Assembly: GCA_950097015.1 (NCBI GenBank)
Contig: CATNEN010000029.1
Span: 1,680,001 to 1,744,000 of the forward strand
DNA length: 64,000 nt
Direction: 5' to 3'
DNA from: Macrostomum hystrix
Taxonomy: Eukaryota > Platyhelminthes > Macrostomidae
This document shows positions 11,410 through 22,284 of the stretch, one piece after another. A model generated the notes under the pieces. It was not told the origin of the DNA, searched no databases, and saw only the letters and a program-made list of their open reading frames with translations. Every line of letters begins with the position of its first letter. Within the stretch, counting starts at the first letter, position 1. The position numbers were made by a program, and so were the translations under genes.

Positions 11410-12119
11410 CACTAAAGCACAGTTTGAGTTTCATTGAAACAAGCTTCATACGCGTCGCCTTTATTAATCAAGCAGCAGCACTCGTACAACATTATCACAT
11501 TTATAAAATTAAAAATAGTTTTACATACTTAAATATTGCTGCATGTGAAACTATGAATGACAGACTGTATGACCAAATGGATCGGGGGGAATATATATTC
11601 GATCACTATAAAATAGATTTGCTGTAATGGCTACAGCTACAGTTAAAGAAATTTAACTGTAGACGAAAAAAGTTACGCATACTGTAATAATTTGAAGCCA
11701 AATAACGATACCAATAGTTAATTGTTAAGCTTTTCTGAAGCAAATGCCAAAAATAAAAACTATTTTAACCCAGGCGAATATGAATAAGTGCTTTATAAGA
11801 TTGGTTTATCGAATACAAACTAGAATGATATAATACTTAAGTAATATTAACAAGAATAGACCTTCAAGCCATTTAACATTTAATCTACCTGTGCAGTCCC
11901 AGTAACATTTGCCTAACCTGCTAGCGAAGCAAATAAAAAAAGCATATAGAATTAATTCTGCTATCAGGTGTCAAAAGGGGCAGGGACAACTTCAAAGAAA
12001 CCGACTAATTATTTTGTAATACTAAAAGTGCGCCAACTAAAAGTGCAAACTGCACCACCTAGTACTGGTTTTAATTGAATTGAAAAATAATTATGAGCCT
12101 AGGTAAGTTCAGGGTAATT
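11410..12119. other. Gene-less AT-rich stretch
   Basis: Short open frames here have no recognisable composition and no splice-site support. Nothing else noted. Confidence 0.35.
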
Positions 12120-12245
12120 AGATTGTCGAACTCCTTCATTTAAAGGTCGGGAGTTCGAATTTCAGCCCAGCGAGATACTCAATTTCTCATTGCTTTAGTT
12201 CCCACGAGCTGTAAAATGAGTTAATAAGTTTAACTGAACTTGAAA
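12120..12245 (+). mobile_element. SINE family 2 fragment
   Basis: This has the tRNA box-B-like GGTCGGGAGTTCGAATTTC followed by CTCATTGCTTTAGTTC and a GAGCTGTAAAATGAGTTAAT block, the same order seen in the better-preserved 39.1-kb copy (TTCGATTC, then GCATTGCTTCAGTTC, then CAGCTGTTAAATGGG). Diverged and incomplete. Confidence 0.5.
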
Positions 12246-12328
12246 TTCTATAACACCTATTGCAGGGGTCGGCAAACTCCGGTCGGCAAAGCTCCCAAAT
12301 CCGGCTCTTTGCCACTTCCAACACCTAC

Positions 12329-12660
12329 AGTATCTGTCTCATCTCTCATCTGTCCCGTGTCTCCCGGGCGTCTCTCTCCCGTCTCATAACTTCTCTATCT
12401 CATCTATACCCTGTCTCATCTCTCCCGTGTCTCCCGTCTCTCTTCCAAGTCATGTCTTCTCTGTCTCATTTATCCCTTGTCTCATCTCATCTTATCTCTG
12501 ACTAGTCCCTTCCCTGTCTCATCTCTCCCATCTCATCTCATCTCATCTCTGTCTCAGTCTCGTCTATCCCATGCCTCACCTCTCCTGTGTCTCATCTCTC
12601 CCCTTTCTTATCTCTCCCCTGTCTCATTTCTCTCTGTCTAATCTCACTCCATTTCTCATA
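12329..12660 (+). repeat. Degenerate CTC/TCTC array related to the 9.2-kb array
   Basis: Irregular units such as TCTCATCTCTCCCGTG, CCCGTCTC and CTCATCTCATCTC resemble the 16-bp array 2 kb upstream but with more length variation. This is probably an older or rearranged relative of that array. Confidence 0.75.
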
Positions 12661-13555
12661 TTCCTACAATTAATGCGGCCCGCTGTCGTCTTTTAGGTTC
12701 TCTCCGTGGCCCGCACGCTAATAACTATGCCGACCCCTGACCTATTGCATGAATGTGACTAAAGTAACTTTTAATTAAAGTTTCGAGCTACTATTAATCT
12801 ATAGTTAAATATCAGGTAATGCTAGTATAAGCAAAACAATAACTAATTATGCTTATAACGAGCTTCATTAGATAGAAAGTGAGGCCAGACAAGACACCAA
12901 AGAAGCAATGCTGTTTAATTAATGATTTAAAAAATATTCATACAGGATCACCAACTACAAGCAGAGGAAGGATAAGTGCGAGCGAAAGCCTTATTGAGGT
13001 TGGGAAAAAAGTATTGGAGAATATGCACATTACCATAGACGAAATGAAGACTTGTTTTGCAATAGCAATAACAGAGAGACTCCGAACACCAATTAAAATC
13101 GAATTGTACAACTGATGGTGTTAATATATAGATTTTCGTTACGTTCCAACAAAATAAAATGACACTTTTACATGTGCGACATTGCTTGGAAAAAAGTGAA
13201 AAAGAAACTAAAATCAACAAAAACATCTGATTCACTACTCAAGCCAGTAGTAAATGAAGTGTTGTCAGATATGCGGCACTATAATTGGACAACTGAGAAC
13301 AAAAACTAAAAATACTAGTAGATTCGTAGAAACTATATATATGCATGTGATAGGGTCACTTTAAATTTGATAGACAAGCGCTGACGAACCGAAGGTGCTT
13401 ATACAGAACGGTAATTATATATCATGCATTTTTGACCCTAAAAGTGTGAAATACTAAAATATTTGTAAGAGAGATGCAGATTAACAGGTGAGAGAGGAGA
13501 GAGCTTAGGGAGAGAAGTCAGAATAAAGACCATAAATTAAGGGAGAGAGAACGGA
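12661..13555. other. Gene-less stretch
   Basis: Mostly AT-rich sequence with no supported exon. Two short overlapping open frames near 12.9-13.2 kb have no recognisable features. Confidence 0.35.
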
Positions 13556-13690
13556 GCTAGACGACTGGACGGTAAGTGCGTCTAAATCTCGCATCAAGAG
13601 GTCACGAGTTCGCATCCGCGACAAGGAATTAATTCCCATTAAAGCCTAGCCAAAATAATCTCAGGATATTTTTGGCTTCCGGAATTCGAG
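13556..13690 (+). mobile_element. tRNA-like SINE fragment
   Basis: GAGGTCACGAGTTCGCATCC resembles a tRNA T-arm/box B, followed by GAATTAATTCCC and AAAGCCTAGCC. The 48.5-kb copy has the same elements (GAGGTCGTGAGTTCGATTC, CTAGGCTATTAATTCCC), so the two probably belong to one family. Confidence 0.45.
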
Positions 13691-14017
13691 ACTACAGAAG
13701 ACATTCGGTTACTAAGGACGCTAGAGGCGGGAAACTTTTTAACTTTTAATTTTTCTTTTTAACGATAGTGTGCCCATCATTAACTGTAATGTTGGATACA
13801 GAGAAGAATAGGACATTTAGAGGCAGATGTAAATATTCTAGACATACAATATTTAATTGTTAAAATAGCAAATAGTTTTCCAAGAAACGCCACTTAAAAA
13901 AACTTGCATTACATTCCCGATTTTTTAAAAATCAAACAAAGTCAAGAATGCACTGTCCATCATCTGGTCAGTAAAATGAGAACATCATTTTATTGTTAAT
14001 AGATCACAATCGGTCAG

Positions 14018-17000
14018 TCATTGTTGCTGCACCGACTGCGGCTGTTGTTGTTGTTGTTGTTGTTGAAATGGACTGGGCTTCTTTCCATTTCTCTGGCGCG
14101 GATTCTGGGCTACGCAGCTAGCTTGAGAATAGGCGACAGTCACTGTCCCTGCAGGTGGTGGCGGTGTACTTCTGTGTAATCTAAATATACATAATTTCTT
14201 AAAAACTACTTACTTCAGTAGTAGAAAAGCATTTTCTACTATTTTCATTGAGAATCGAATTATTTAAATCACAAAATTTCTGTGCAGCTTGCAATAAGTT
14301 GTCAGTTCATTCTAGTTTAGTAACACTAGATAATTATGAACAAGAATTTTTATTGGAAATGCATACATCTATCGCAACCGATTCACTAAGCCGCTTGACT
14401 AAAGAAATAATTCCTGAAATTGCTGTGTTTAACAAAAACTTTTCGATACATATCGGCTGTTATCTAGACTAACGTAATAAGCCAGCAACGTGTTCATTTT
14501 TTCTCGCCATAAAGCCTCTTAAGAATACAAACTCTTATAGATTTTCTAAGATTGCATATTCATTTTTCGATACATATCGGATCCAAAATTCACAAATAGA
14601 CTTACCAACAGCCTTAGTCTTGCCCTCGCGAAACACGAGCCTAGTGCCAATCTTAATGTATTCAGGGTTTTTAATGAAGCGAAAGCGCACGCTGGCCTTG
14701 TCGCCAGTTCGCAGGTGCTCCTTGCTCATGTGTACAATGGTGGCCGTCTGGCGAATCGGACCAACATGTACCATGGCCTGGTAGCGAACACTGATTGTGG
14801 TCGGGTGGTGCAGAATTAAAACGTCGGCTTCAAACTCCCAGCAGGCTGTGGGCTCCAGCATCGGACTAACCAGCACCATGCCTTTGCGTATTTGACTGCG
14901 CTTAATCTTCTTTAAAGAGAATGACGCGGTCTGTGAGCCGGCCACTTCCATCACTGGCAGTCTTTTCCTGTGTATGGACTTGATTGGTATGCTCTGAAAT
15001 TTGCCCAACGGATCTGGGCCCAGTAGTAGCACATCGTTCACCCGGATGATGCCCTTGTTGCACGTGCCGGAAACCACAGTTCCAACGCCCTAGAATGATT
15101 GACGAAATAAAATATTGACGTTTCTTGAGCATCTATCTATGCGCATCGTCTACTTACAGGGGCAGTAAAGGAAAATTATCGACTAAATTTGTGCAAAAAA
15201 CTACAAAAGATTGCACAAGAAAATGAACACTCGTTGCAAAGAGCTATAATGTACATTTCATAGCATTAAGCACGCTATCATATCAACCTGCTCTAACACA
15301 TTGGATACAAAAGCTAGGGTTTTAACCTCCTAGTGTGGGGACGATAAAAAAACGCCATCTGATGAAATACTCAGCAATTCTAAAGAGTGCGCCAGATTTC
15401 ATCAGACTCAAAATGCACAAATATTCTAAATTTCATTGTAAGTCTAGCGGTTGCACAATTTTCAAGCAACATTAAATATTTGCACTTTTAAGTCCACTTA
15501 CCGGCACAGAGAAGGTGTCGTCAATTTGAAACTCGGCCGGTTGAGTGAGGCAAGGATCGGTGCGGCTGGTTAACAGGTTGAGAAACTGTGTCAACAGGCT
15601 GAGATTCTCGCCTGTCACATTGCTGACGCGGAAAATCGGACAGAGCCGTTCGGATGTGAAATTGGTGGCCGAACAGACCACATCGTCTGCAGTGTTAACC
15701 AGAACTGGAATTTTCCTGCAACCTGAGCTGCGCAGAATTTTCTGCAGCAGGCGCAGCGTTTCCTCCAGCACATTTGGGGGGCACATGTCAATCTTTGTTA
15801 CAACAACAAAGACTGGCACGTTGAGCGCCAGGGCCAGGCCCAGGTGCTCCTTGGTCATACCGATAACGCCGGCATTTGAGCCGATCATGAGCATGGCAAA
15901 GTCCGGACTGTGACCGGTCATGCCAAACACTGTGGTCTTCAGGTATTTCTCGTGTCCGGCCAGGTCAATAAAGGTCACAACCTTGGCCGATCTCTCGCAC
16001 ACGCGCTGCCAATCCAGGTGGCCGTGTGTCGGCGCGTTGACCACCTCGCCTTTGGAATTGAAGCCCAGAATGTCGTTGCCAACGGAGGAGGTCCGCCCGG
16101 ACTCGGCTTCGTGCTTGTGACGAAATAGCTTCTGGCGGGCGAAGCCGCGCCCGTTGTCTAGCTCGCCGTGGGTCAGGACGCCAAGCAATGTACTCTTGCC
16201 TGACGGTCGAAATGAGGGGGAAGTCTTGATAGGGAATTAATTAACAGTAGAAGACCACGCTATTTTCTCCCTGGGGAAAGACCATGGGGCATTTCAAATA
16301 CCCACTGCCCACTTCACGATAACTCCCAAATCGAATGACCGCTTTTTGTAAAATTCCACCGTATGGATCCAAATTTTCCGCCCTTTACGATGAACTAAAT
16401 TTCAAAGCCGTCCGAGTCAGCATCGTCGAGATATTCAGCGATTCTTGTCGGAGACCCTGGTGACATGGAAAACTAACATTGCTCTGTATCTCAGCCTTCT
16501 ATGATTATTCCATATTGGTTAACAATAATAGCGAAATGGTTACATGATGCAATATTTTAGCATAAAATTTGTGCCTATTTTTGTGGTTTTCGCCACCAGA
16601 CACCCTGACGAGAATCTTTGAACTTCCAGAGGCTGTGCACAGCTGTTCAATCTGCGGACTTGGGAGGCTGCCATCCTTAATATTCAGAAAAGGGTCCTAC
16701 TGGGCTGAGATTCGAACTCCAGACCTCTTCGTCAATATCTGTGTGGGGGTGGCTTTGAGATCAACTTGGGCACATTAGACAAGCGGCGTCATTACCAGCA
16801 TCGACATTGCCGACCACGGCAACCCGGACCTCCATGAAGTCGCCATTGGCTGGCCGCCTGCGCACCAACAGTTTGGCAGTGTGAAGGCCTCCGGCTGGCA
16901 GCTGCTGGCGTTGAAGCTCGCTGCAGTCGGCGCCTAGCTGCACAGCGATGCTTTGGACTGTGGCCACGCTCGCGGCCAGTTCGTCGGCAGTCAGGCCCGG

Positions 17001-17219
17001 CTCTTCAGCCTCACCGCAGCCCAGTTCAACGATGGCCTCTTGAACTCCTTGGCCCATGCGAGCGGATAATCTGGCGCAGAGCTGTTCGAATTCAGCGTGA
17101 GTCGGGCTAACATAGGCGGCTTTGCGGGCCAGGCCGACTGCAAACTGGAGCGCGCTCGTCGCAGTTGGCGATTGAGCGTCGTTAACAACAAGCATCGGGT
17201 CGTCTACTAGGTGAGCCAT
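14018..17219 (-). CDS. GTPBP1: GTP-binding protein 1 (GTPBP1/GTPBP2 family GTPase), four exons
   Basis: A translational GTPase of the EF-Tu/eEF1A-like superfamily; its vertebrate relatives act in mRNA surveillance and ribosome rescue. I place exons at 17219-16796, 16199-15502, 15089-14606 and 14148-14018. All donors and acceptors are GT-AG, the joins are in phase (1, 0, 1), and the product is 578 residues, close to human GTPBP2. The first join completes the P-loop GNVDAGKST (137-145). G3 is DLAGH (220-224) and G4 is TKID (276-279). Later regions match the beta-barrel domains ([51 protein letters not shown]). The last exon reads TVTV, then a basic stretch and eight glutamines before TGA. The family is certain; choosing GTPBP1 over GTPBP2 is less so. 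Intron 1 hosts two mobile elements. Confidence 0.95.
16238..16625 (+). mobile_element. MITE-like repeat family, copy A (in GTPBP1 intron 1)
   Basis: This shares with copies at 26.7 and 53.6 kb the blocks GGCATTTCAAATACCCACTG, CTTCACGATAACTCCCAAA, TTTCAAAGCCGTCCGAG, CAGCATCGTCGAGATATTCA, GCGATTCTTGTCG and GACCCTGGTGAC, plus CGCCACCAGACACCCTGACG near its right end. It sits inside intron 1 of GTPBP1 and seems to be cut on the right by a tRNA-like SINE. Confidence 0.75.
16626..16750 (-). mobile_element. SINE family 2 fragment nested against MITE copy A
   Basis: On the minus strand a tRNA-like box B (GGAGTTCGAATCTC) is followed by sequence ending in a GTCCGCAGATTGAACAGCTG-like block, matching the order of other family 2 copies. 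It interrupts the MITE-like copy, so it probably inserted later. Confidence 0.5.
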
Positions 17220-19985
17220 AGATTATAGATCAGTATTTGAAACCTTATATGTGATTTAATATTGCTTTTATTATTAGCCAACTGGTTAGCCAAGCATTGC
17301 CAGCAGCTGTTGCGGCTGAAAAAAATAATAAATGACGAATTCAACTGGTTTAATCGCATGTCTAGTAATGACAGGCTAGGCTGGCCCTGCAAAATACTCT
17401 ATTATATAATGGTACTGTTGGTCATTCATGCAATTAACTGCAACCATTAGCTGGTGTAGCAGAAAAAAGAATGAAATTCTGAGCATCCTACTCGTACTTT
17501 AGAGAGTAGTATAGCAAACAATAATTGGACATTTTCTTATAATGTCAATTTTTAGGAACAAAAATAGTAGACATATAGCTCACTATTTTTTGCACACATG
17601 AGACCAGTTAAGACCTTATCAAAAAGATGACAGGGGCTAAAAAAATTGAAGAAATAGGCAATTTTGTTGAGGATTTTTCAAGTTGAGGATCTAGCTTGAT
17701 GCAGGATTGCTTTTATTGTGAATGATGACAATATAGGCAAGCTGTAGCAGAAATTGGTGGCAATGCCTCCATGCTACATCCAAGTGATGTCCCTGTAGCA
17801 GCTCTGACTTATCAGTGTAAAAACTTGCAATGGGTCACAATCGATTGCAATAAGACAACTACAGATCACAACATTGCTCATCAAAAGTCAAACTAAATAG
17901 AGGGTCCTAATTAGGTCCATATACATTTAGTTTTAACGTTCTTGATCTGTATTATGCAAATTGATTAGGGTAAGACCTAGGGCCAGGCAACAATGGCCTA
18001 CAGGACCCAACTAATTTATATATATAATGTGTGTATGATTATACCCTTAACCCTTTTAATTTTAATTTGCTTTTGTATAGTGGTTTTTAGTTGCATTAAA
18101 ATATTTATGTACCTATGATCTACCACATATATTTACATAAATTGTTTCATCACTTTGCTATGATCCTCATTTTGAGATGCATATGCAAATACAATATACA
18201 AGAATTGTAATGCTAAATGTATTAATATAACACATTCATAAATATGTTAATATCTACATATTAAGCTAGAGTTCAACCATAGATATAGGAATGGCTATGG
18301 GAAGACGAAGTTAGGATGTATATATTTTTTGTCAAAAGTTACAGGCTATATCATCACCATAAGAACTTTTGTTTAACCTGTTTTAGTGCTTTAACAAAAA
18401 TTAACTTGCTTTTGTTTGTTGGCTTACAATTTCGGTAAAAAAACGAATGCAGGAAACTAGGACATTGACGAAAAATGACTTCAGTTACCAAGAAATAAAT
18501 TTACAGTAATAATCCCCAAATTCTGTCCTACATAAAAAACAATTATTAAGCAATATTCTACACACAATAAATACCGTTAACACTTTTGTGCGCCGAGAAA
18601 TGACTCACAGTTACATGTAATAACTTTAAAGTTATAATTAAAAAATTAACAAATAATCCCCAAATTCTATCCAATGTTAAAAAAATATTATCAAGTAATA
18701 TTTTGGACACAAAAAGTACAGCTAACACATTTGTGCGTTTCGTTTTCTCTTCTCTCTGTCACACTTTAAACTAATATATTGTACACATGTGTATTAACGA
18801 TACTTAAGTTAAAGCTTTAAAATAAGAATAAAGTAAAAAGACAGAACTACGCTAATCAACCGTAGACTTCTTGACATAAAAACGATATCATCGACTTAAT
18901 AGAATAGTTAGGATTACCGTGCACGCCTTGCACTACAGCTTCCTCTCGGTGTGTTACGTGTGGTAGCAAAAAAAAGAATTAAAATGCGATGCTTAACACT
19001 TTTTTAATTATCGCAATCGCTTTGATTGACTTAAGGCAAATTGAGAAAAAACATATCTTCATTGTTTTTTATAGTATTTAAATAACTAACAGGGCTTGTT
19101 CCGTATATGTAGCCTAGTCGATACTATATATATAGAGCAAATTTGTTTTGCTGCCAAGACCTTCGCGTGCTATGGAATTTAATAAGTGACTATATCACAG
19201 CAAAAAGTTACGAAGTACTTCTTTCACAAGTCTTTCACAGTCTTTCACGAGTTAGTAAACAGTGAAAGTTATCTTTTATATGAATTAAAAAGATTGTTAC
19301 ATTTTTCGAGAAAAAAATGAACAGCTGCGGCCTTTTTTGTGTACAGCTCGACCGATCGAAAAATTTCTCAGTTATCATGATAAAAATGTATCATAAATTG
19401 ACTATTCATATGCGCGAATAGCGTAAATATACATACTGTTTACACCTACCAAATATTTTTACCTAATTTATATTCGTCTTTTGATCCAGACTTTACGACA
19501 TTTCTTATTTACTTTTATATATAGCGTCTCCCAGTCAAATTTGATACCATTGGAGCTGAGTAATTTTATATTCCACTATGTTATAGCGAAATCCAACTCG
19601 TTTCACTGTGACTCGAGATATTCTATGGTAAATGTGCAGTTTTTTTTCCTTAATTCAAGCCTGAAGGCTTAAATTTAAGTAAATCTATAAGCTCCTTTGC
19701 TTGTTTTTTGAGCTTTATTACTTTTAACATATTTTTTTTAGTTTTCCAAATCAGCACTAATTTCCTTAGGTTCTACAAAATGTATTAATTTTGCGCTACA
19801 AATGAATAATAATTTTCTAACGCGTACTGTTACGAAATTGGAATCCAGCCAAGATCTATTTTTCATAGCAGAACGTTTTCACTAGGGACGGATAGTAAAA
19901 TAACAAAACATTAGCAAGTGTAAATATACTAAAATTGTATTTAAAGTATAATTACTTGTGTTTTACAGTTTTGGAATTTTTTAGA
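17220..19985. other. AT-rich intergenic region between GTPBP1 and IQCB1
   Basis: I see no supported exon. The region is AT-rich with short runs of A and T. A degenerate duplication of about 142 bp spans roughly 18509-18735: AATAATCCCCAAATTCT occurs at 18509 and 18651, each followed by related sequence with ACACAATAAA/ACACAAAAAG and TTTGTGCG. The GTPBP1 promoter should lie just right of 17219, but no clear core element is visible. Confidence 0.5.
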
Positions 19986-20019
19986 TTAAATTAGTTTGGT
20001 CCGTTGTCTTAAATCATCG

Positions 20020-21846
20020 CTAGTAGATTCGACCATCGATATACAGTACGTCGGTTCGTCTCTCCAGGTATTTGGCTTCGTCGTCACCTTCATCGTTCTC
20101 CTCCAGCTGCAGGGCTCGCCACCAGTTGGTGCCGGTGCACTGCAGGCGCCGCATCTCCAGTCGGTGCCGAGTTTGTGCGTGAATCTGAGCAGGCGTTGAG
20201 TTGCTTGTGAATTTATAAACGTCACTATCCGCAGCCTCCTCGAGTTTCGGTGCCGACATTAGTAGCTGAGCATCGGCTTCTAAGCGGCTCAGCAGAGCCT
20301 CTCGCTCTAAATCTTCCTTCGGTGCTTGCAGAGACTTGACAACAAATTCGTGCATCATGGCCTGCGAGGATCGATACTGGTTTGTTAGTTCTTCCCTGTT
20401 CCTCTCCTTTGGCTTGCTGATGTATTGCTGCCTCTGAATCGATTCCATAATCTCGGCTCTGGTCTCATCTGAGATCGGGGCGATGCGCTTCAGCTTCTCC
20501 ATCATTCTTTCGTATTGAATCGCCCGCAGCCAACGCCGCACGGCCCGCTGAATGGTGACGGTAGCCCTGATGACCCTGGCCATGGACTTCTTTTCTTCCA
20601 GTTTGCCGCGCTCTCGCCACGACTTGTAGCGCGCCTGAATCTTGACGGCTGCCTCATCTTGCTGCTTCTGGACGAAGGTTCGCACCGTACTAGCAGGCAA
20701 GGTGCTCATCAGCTGAACCTCCATTTCTCGTTTCTCTGCCACCAGCTTGCGACGCCTGATGGCCACTTCGTATTCCAGCTCACGCCGCATCCGCGAAGTT
20801 TCAGTCTCCTCCCTGCGCCCTCTCTGACGCTGTCGAATCTTGCGCTGGAACTTTGCCAGCGATTTGTTAGCCCTCTTCAAATCGCGCCGCACTTTGAAGC
20901 TGCGCCAATTCGATTGGATCATTGTTGCCGCCCGAATTTTCAGCTCCATCGTGGCCCGATCGCCAGACTTTGCATCTAGCAGGCGCACAAAGTCCTGAAG
21001 CTCTCGCCCGAAAGTCACCTGCCCTGTCCATTTTGTGAGCAGCAGGCGCAGCCCGCTGTACTTCATAATTAGAGCTTCGAGTGAGTCGGGGTAGTTGCGC
21101 ACAATGGCCAGCAGTGTGCGGATGGTTTCACCAGCCAGCTCGGCTGATTCGCCTGTGGCCAGATCGTAGATCATTTCTTCAACCAGCGATTCGAACAGTG
21201 CCTTGTCCATTGTACGGCACAGGTCGGCCTGGTAGGAGATGCACGATCTCAGCAGCTTCAGCGTGCTGATCGGTGTCTCGGGGTCGTCGGTGACAAAAAT
21301 TTGCAGAAACCAGGGCGAGTGGATAACGTGGCTGATCATTGTTCTCTTCTGTCGGAGATAGTTGACTAGGAAACTGATGACCCTGTCGTAGCACTGAAGC
21401 AGTTTGTCGGCGCTCATTTCGGAATAGACTTTTTTCTCAGCCGCATCACAATAGCAGCCCTGAAGTCGCTTCGAAAGTACTAGTAGATTTTCGCAGAACT
21501 GCGGCACGAGTTTCTTTTCGAATGTCTCTTCCGGGTCCTCTGCTTTGGTGACATAAATATTCACCATGAGATTGTAGGCCAGGTCAGCTAGCTTTAGTCC
21601 AGTCTCCCAGGTGCCAACAATATTGGAGAAGTCTCTACGAAGCGACATCAGCAGCAGCGGTAGGAGATCAAATTTCCATATGTCCTGTTTCACAGCCGCG
21701 GCTTGTGCACTGCCTGCGGTGACTCGGCTAAGAATGTTCTCGATGCGAAGCAGCAGTTTTGGAAGGCGCCGCTCATCCTTGGTGTTCCCGATGTCCATTG
21801 CCAGCTTCTCGATTTCTGATATCTTCGAGCCCATTACCGCTGCCAT
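20020..21846 (-). CDS. IQCB1: IQ calmodulin-binding motif protein 1 / nephrocystin-5
   Basis: A 608-residue single-exon protein, almost the length of human IQCB1 (598). The family binds calmodulin and works at the ciliary base and transition zone with CEP290. The N-terminal half is helical and repeat-like (about residues 20-290). IQ motifs are visible at about 310 (IQSNWRSFKVRR), 403 (IQARYKSWRERG) and 432 (IQRAVRRWLRAIQ), with a charged coiled-coil stretch between the first two. The C-terminal block LLMSAPKLEEAADSD lines up with the conserved MKAPSLKEAE region of the family, followed by a WW pair and an acidic tail. It is divergently arranged with DRC7, 438 bp apart. The ATG chosen is the most upstream in frame and gives family length. 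The absence of introns is unusual for this gene but the frame is intact. Confidence 0.92.
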   Translation of the reverse strand: MAAVMGSKISEIEKLAMDIGNTKDERRLPKLLLRIENILSRVTAGSAQAAAVKQDIWKFDLLPLLLMSLRRDFSNIVGTWETGLKLADLAYNLMVNIYVTKAEDPEETFEKKLVPQFCENLLVLSKRLQGCYCDAAEKKVYSEMSADKLLQCYDRVISFLVNYLRQKRTMISHVIHSPWFLQIFVTDDPETPISTLKLLRSCISYQADLCRTMDKALFESLVEEMIYDLATGESAELAGETIRTLLAIVRNYPDSLEALIMKYSGLRLLLTKWTGQVTFGRELQDFVRLLDAKSGDRATMELKIRAATMIQSNWRSFKVRRDLKRANKSLAKFQRKIRQRQRGRREETETSRMRRELEYEVAIRRRKLVAEKREMEVQLMSTLPASTVRTFVQKQQDEAAVKIQARYKSWRERGKLEEKKSMARVIRATVTIQRAVRRWLRAIQYERMMEKLKRIAPISDETRAEIMESIQRQQYISKPKERNREELTNQYRSSQAMMHEFVVKSLQAPKEDLEREALLSRLEADAQLLMSAPKLEEAADSDVYKFTSNSTPAQIHAQTRHRLEMRRLQCTGTNWWRALQLEENDEGDDEAKYLERRTDVLYIDGRIY

Positions 21847-22284
21847 GATTTCGAGGTTCTTAGTGATAGCAGAAGCGATAGCGGTAAGATTTTAGCAGCT
21901 GCAAATGACCTAGTCAAGAGCAGGCGTCTTTTTAGTCCTTCTCATTTTACCTGGCTGCGTCAGTGAGTACACAGAAAATTCTAGGCCTGTACAGTTAGGC
22001 ACACCTCACCCAGATCTTTCTACCCAGAACTGGTACAGGCAGTCCCAGCGCACCAATTTCTAGCCAGTGCGTTGTCTACGTGCCCCCCTTGTCTCCATTT
22101 CTCTCCTCCTCAGTGTACACTCAACCCTTGCTAGCAGCGCCTCTTCTCCTGTCCCTCGTAACCAGGGCAACAGCAGCTTCAATGGCAACACGTCATATAG
22201 AGCAATGCAGTCTGCTCTGGCGGCAAGTTTAAATTCAAATTCTGCCACGAATAAACTGCTCGCTGGGAAGCAAACGACCAGAAC
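21847..22284. promoter_or_regulatory. Bidirectional promoter between two ciliary genes
   Basis: The 438 bp between the start codons of IQCB1 (leftward) and DRC7 (rightward) must hold both promoters unless 5' non-coding exons lie elsewhere. I see no TATA box. The region includes a perfect RFX X-box (listed separately) 114 bp before the DRC7 start. Confidence 0.7.
22158..22171 (+). promoter_or_regulatory. RFX X-box
   Basis: GTAACCAGGGCAAC fits the X-box consensus GTNRCC(0-3N)RGYAAC exactly, with a 2-bp spacer. RFX factors drive ciliary genes across animals through this motif, usually within a few hundred bases of the start codon. It lies between IQCB1 and DRC7. A nearby ATGGCAAC at 22182-22189 could be an extra half-site. 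Confidence 0.8.
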
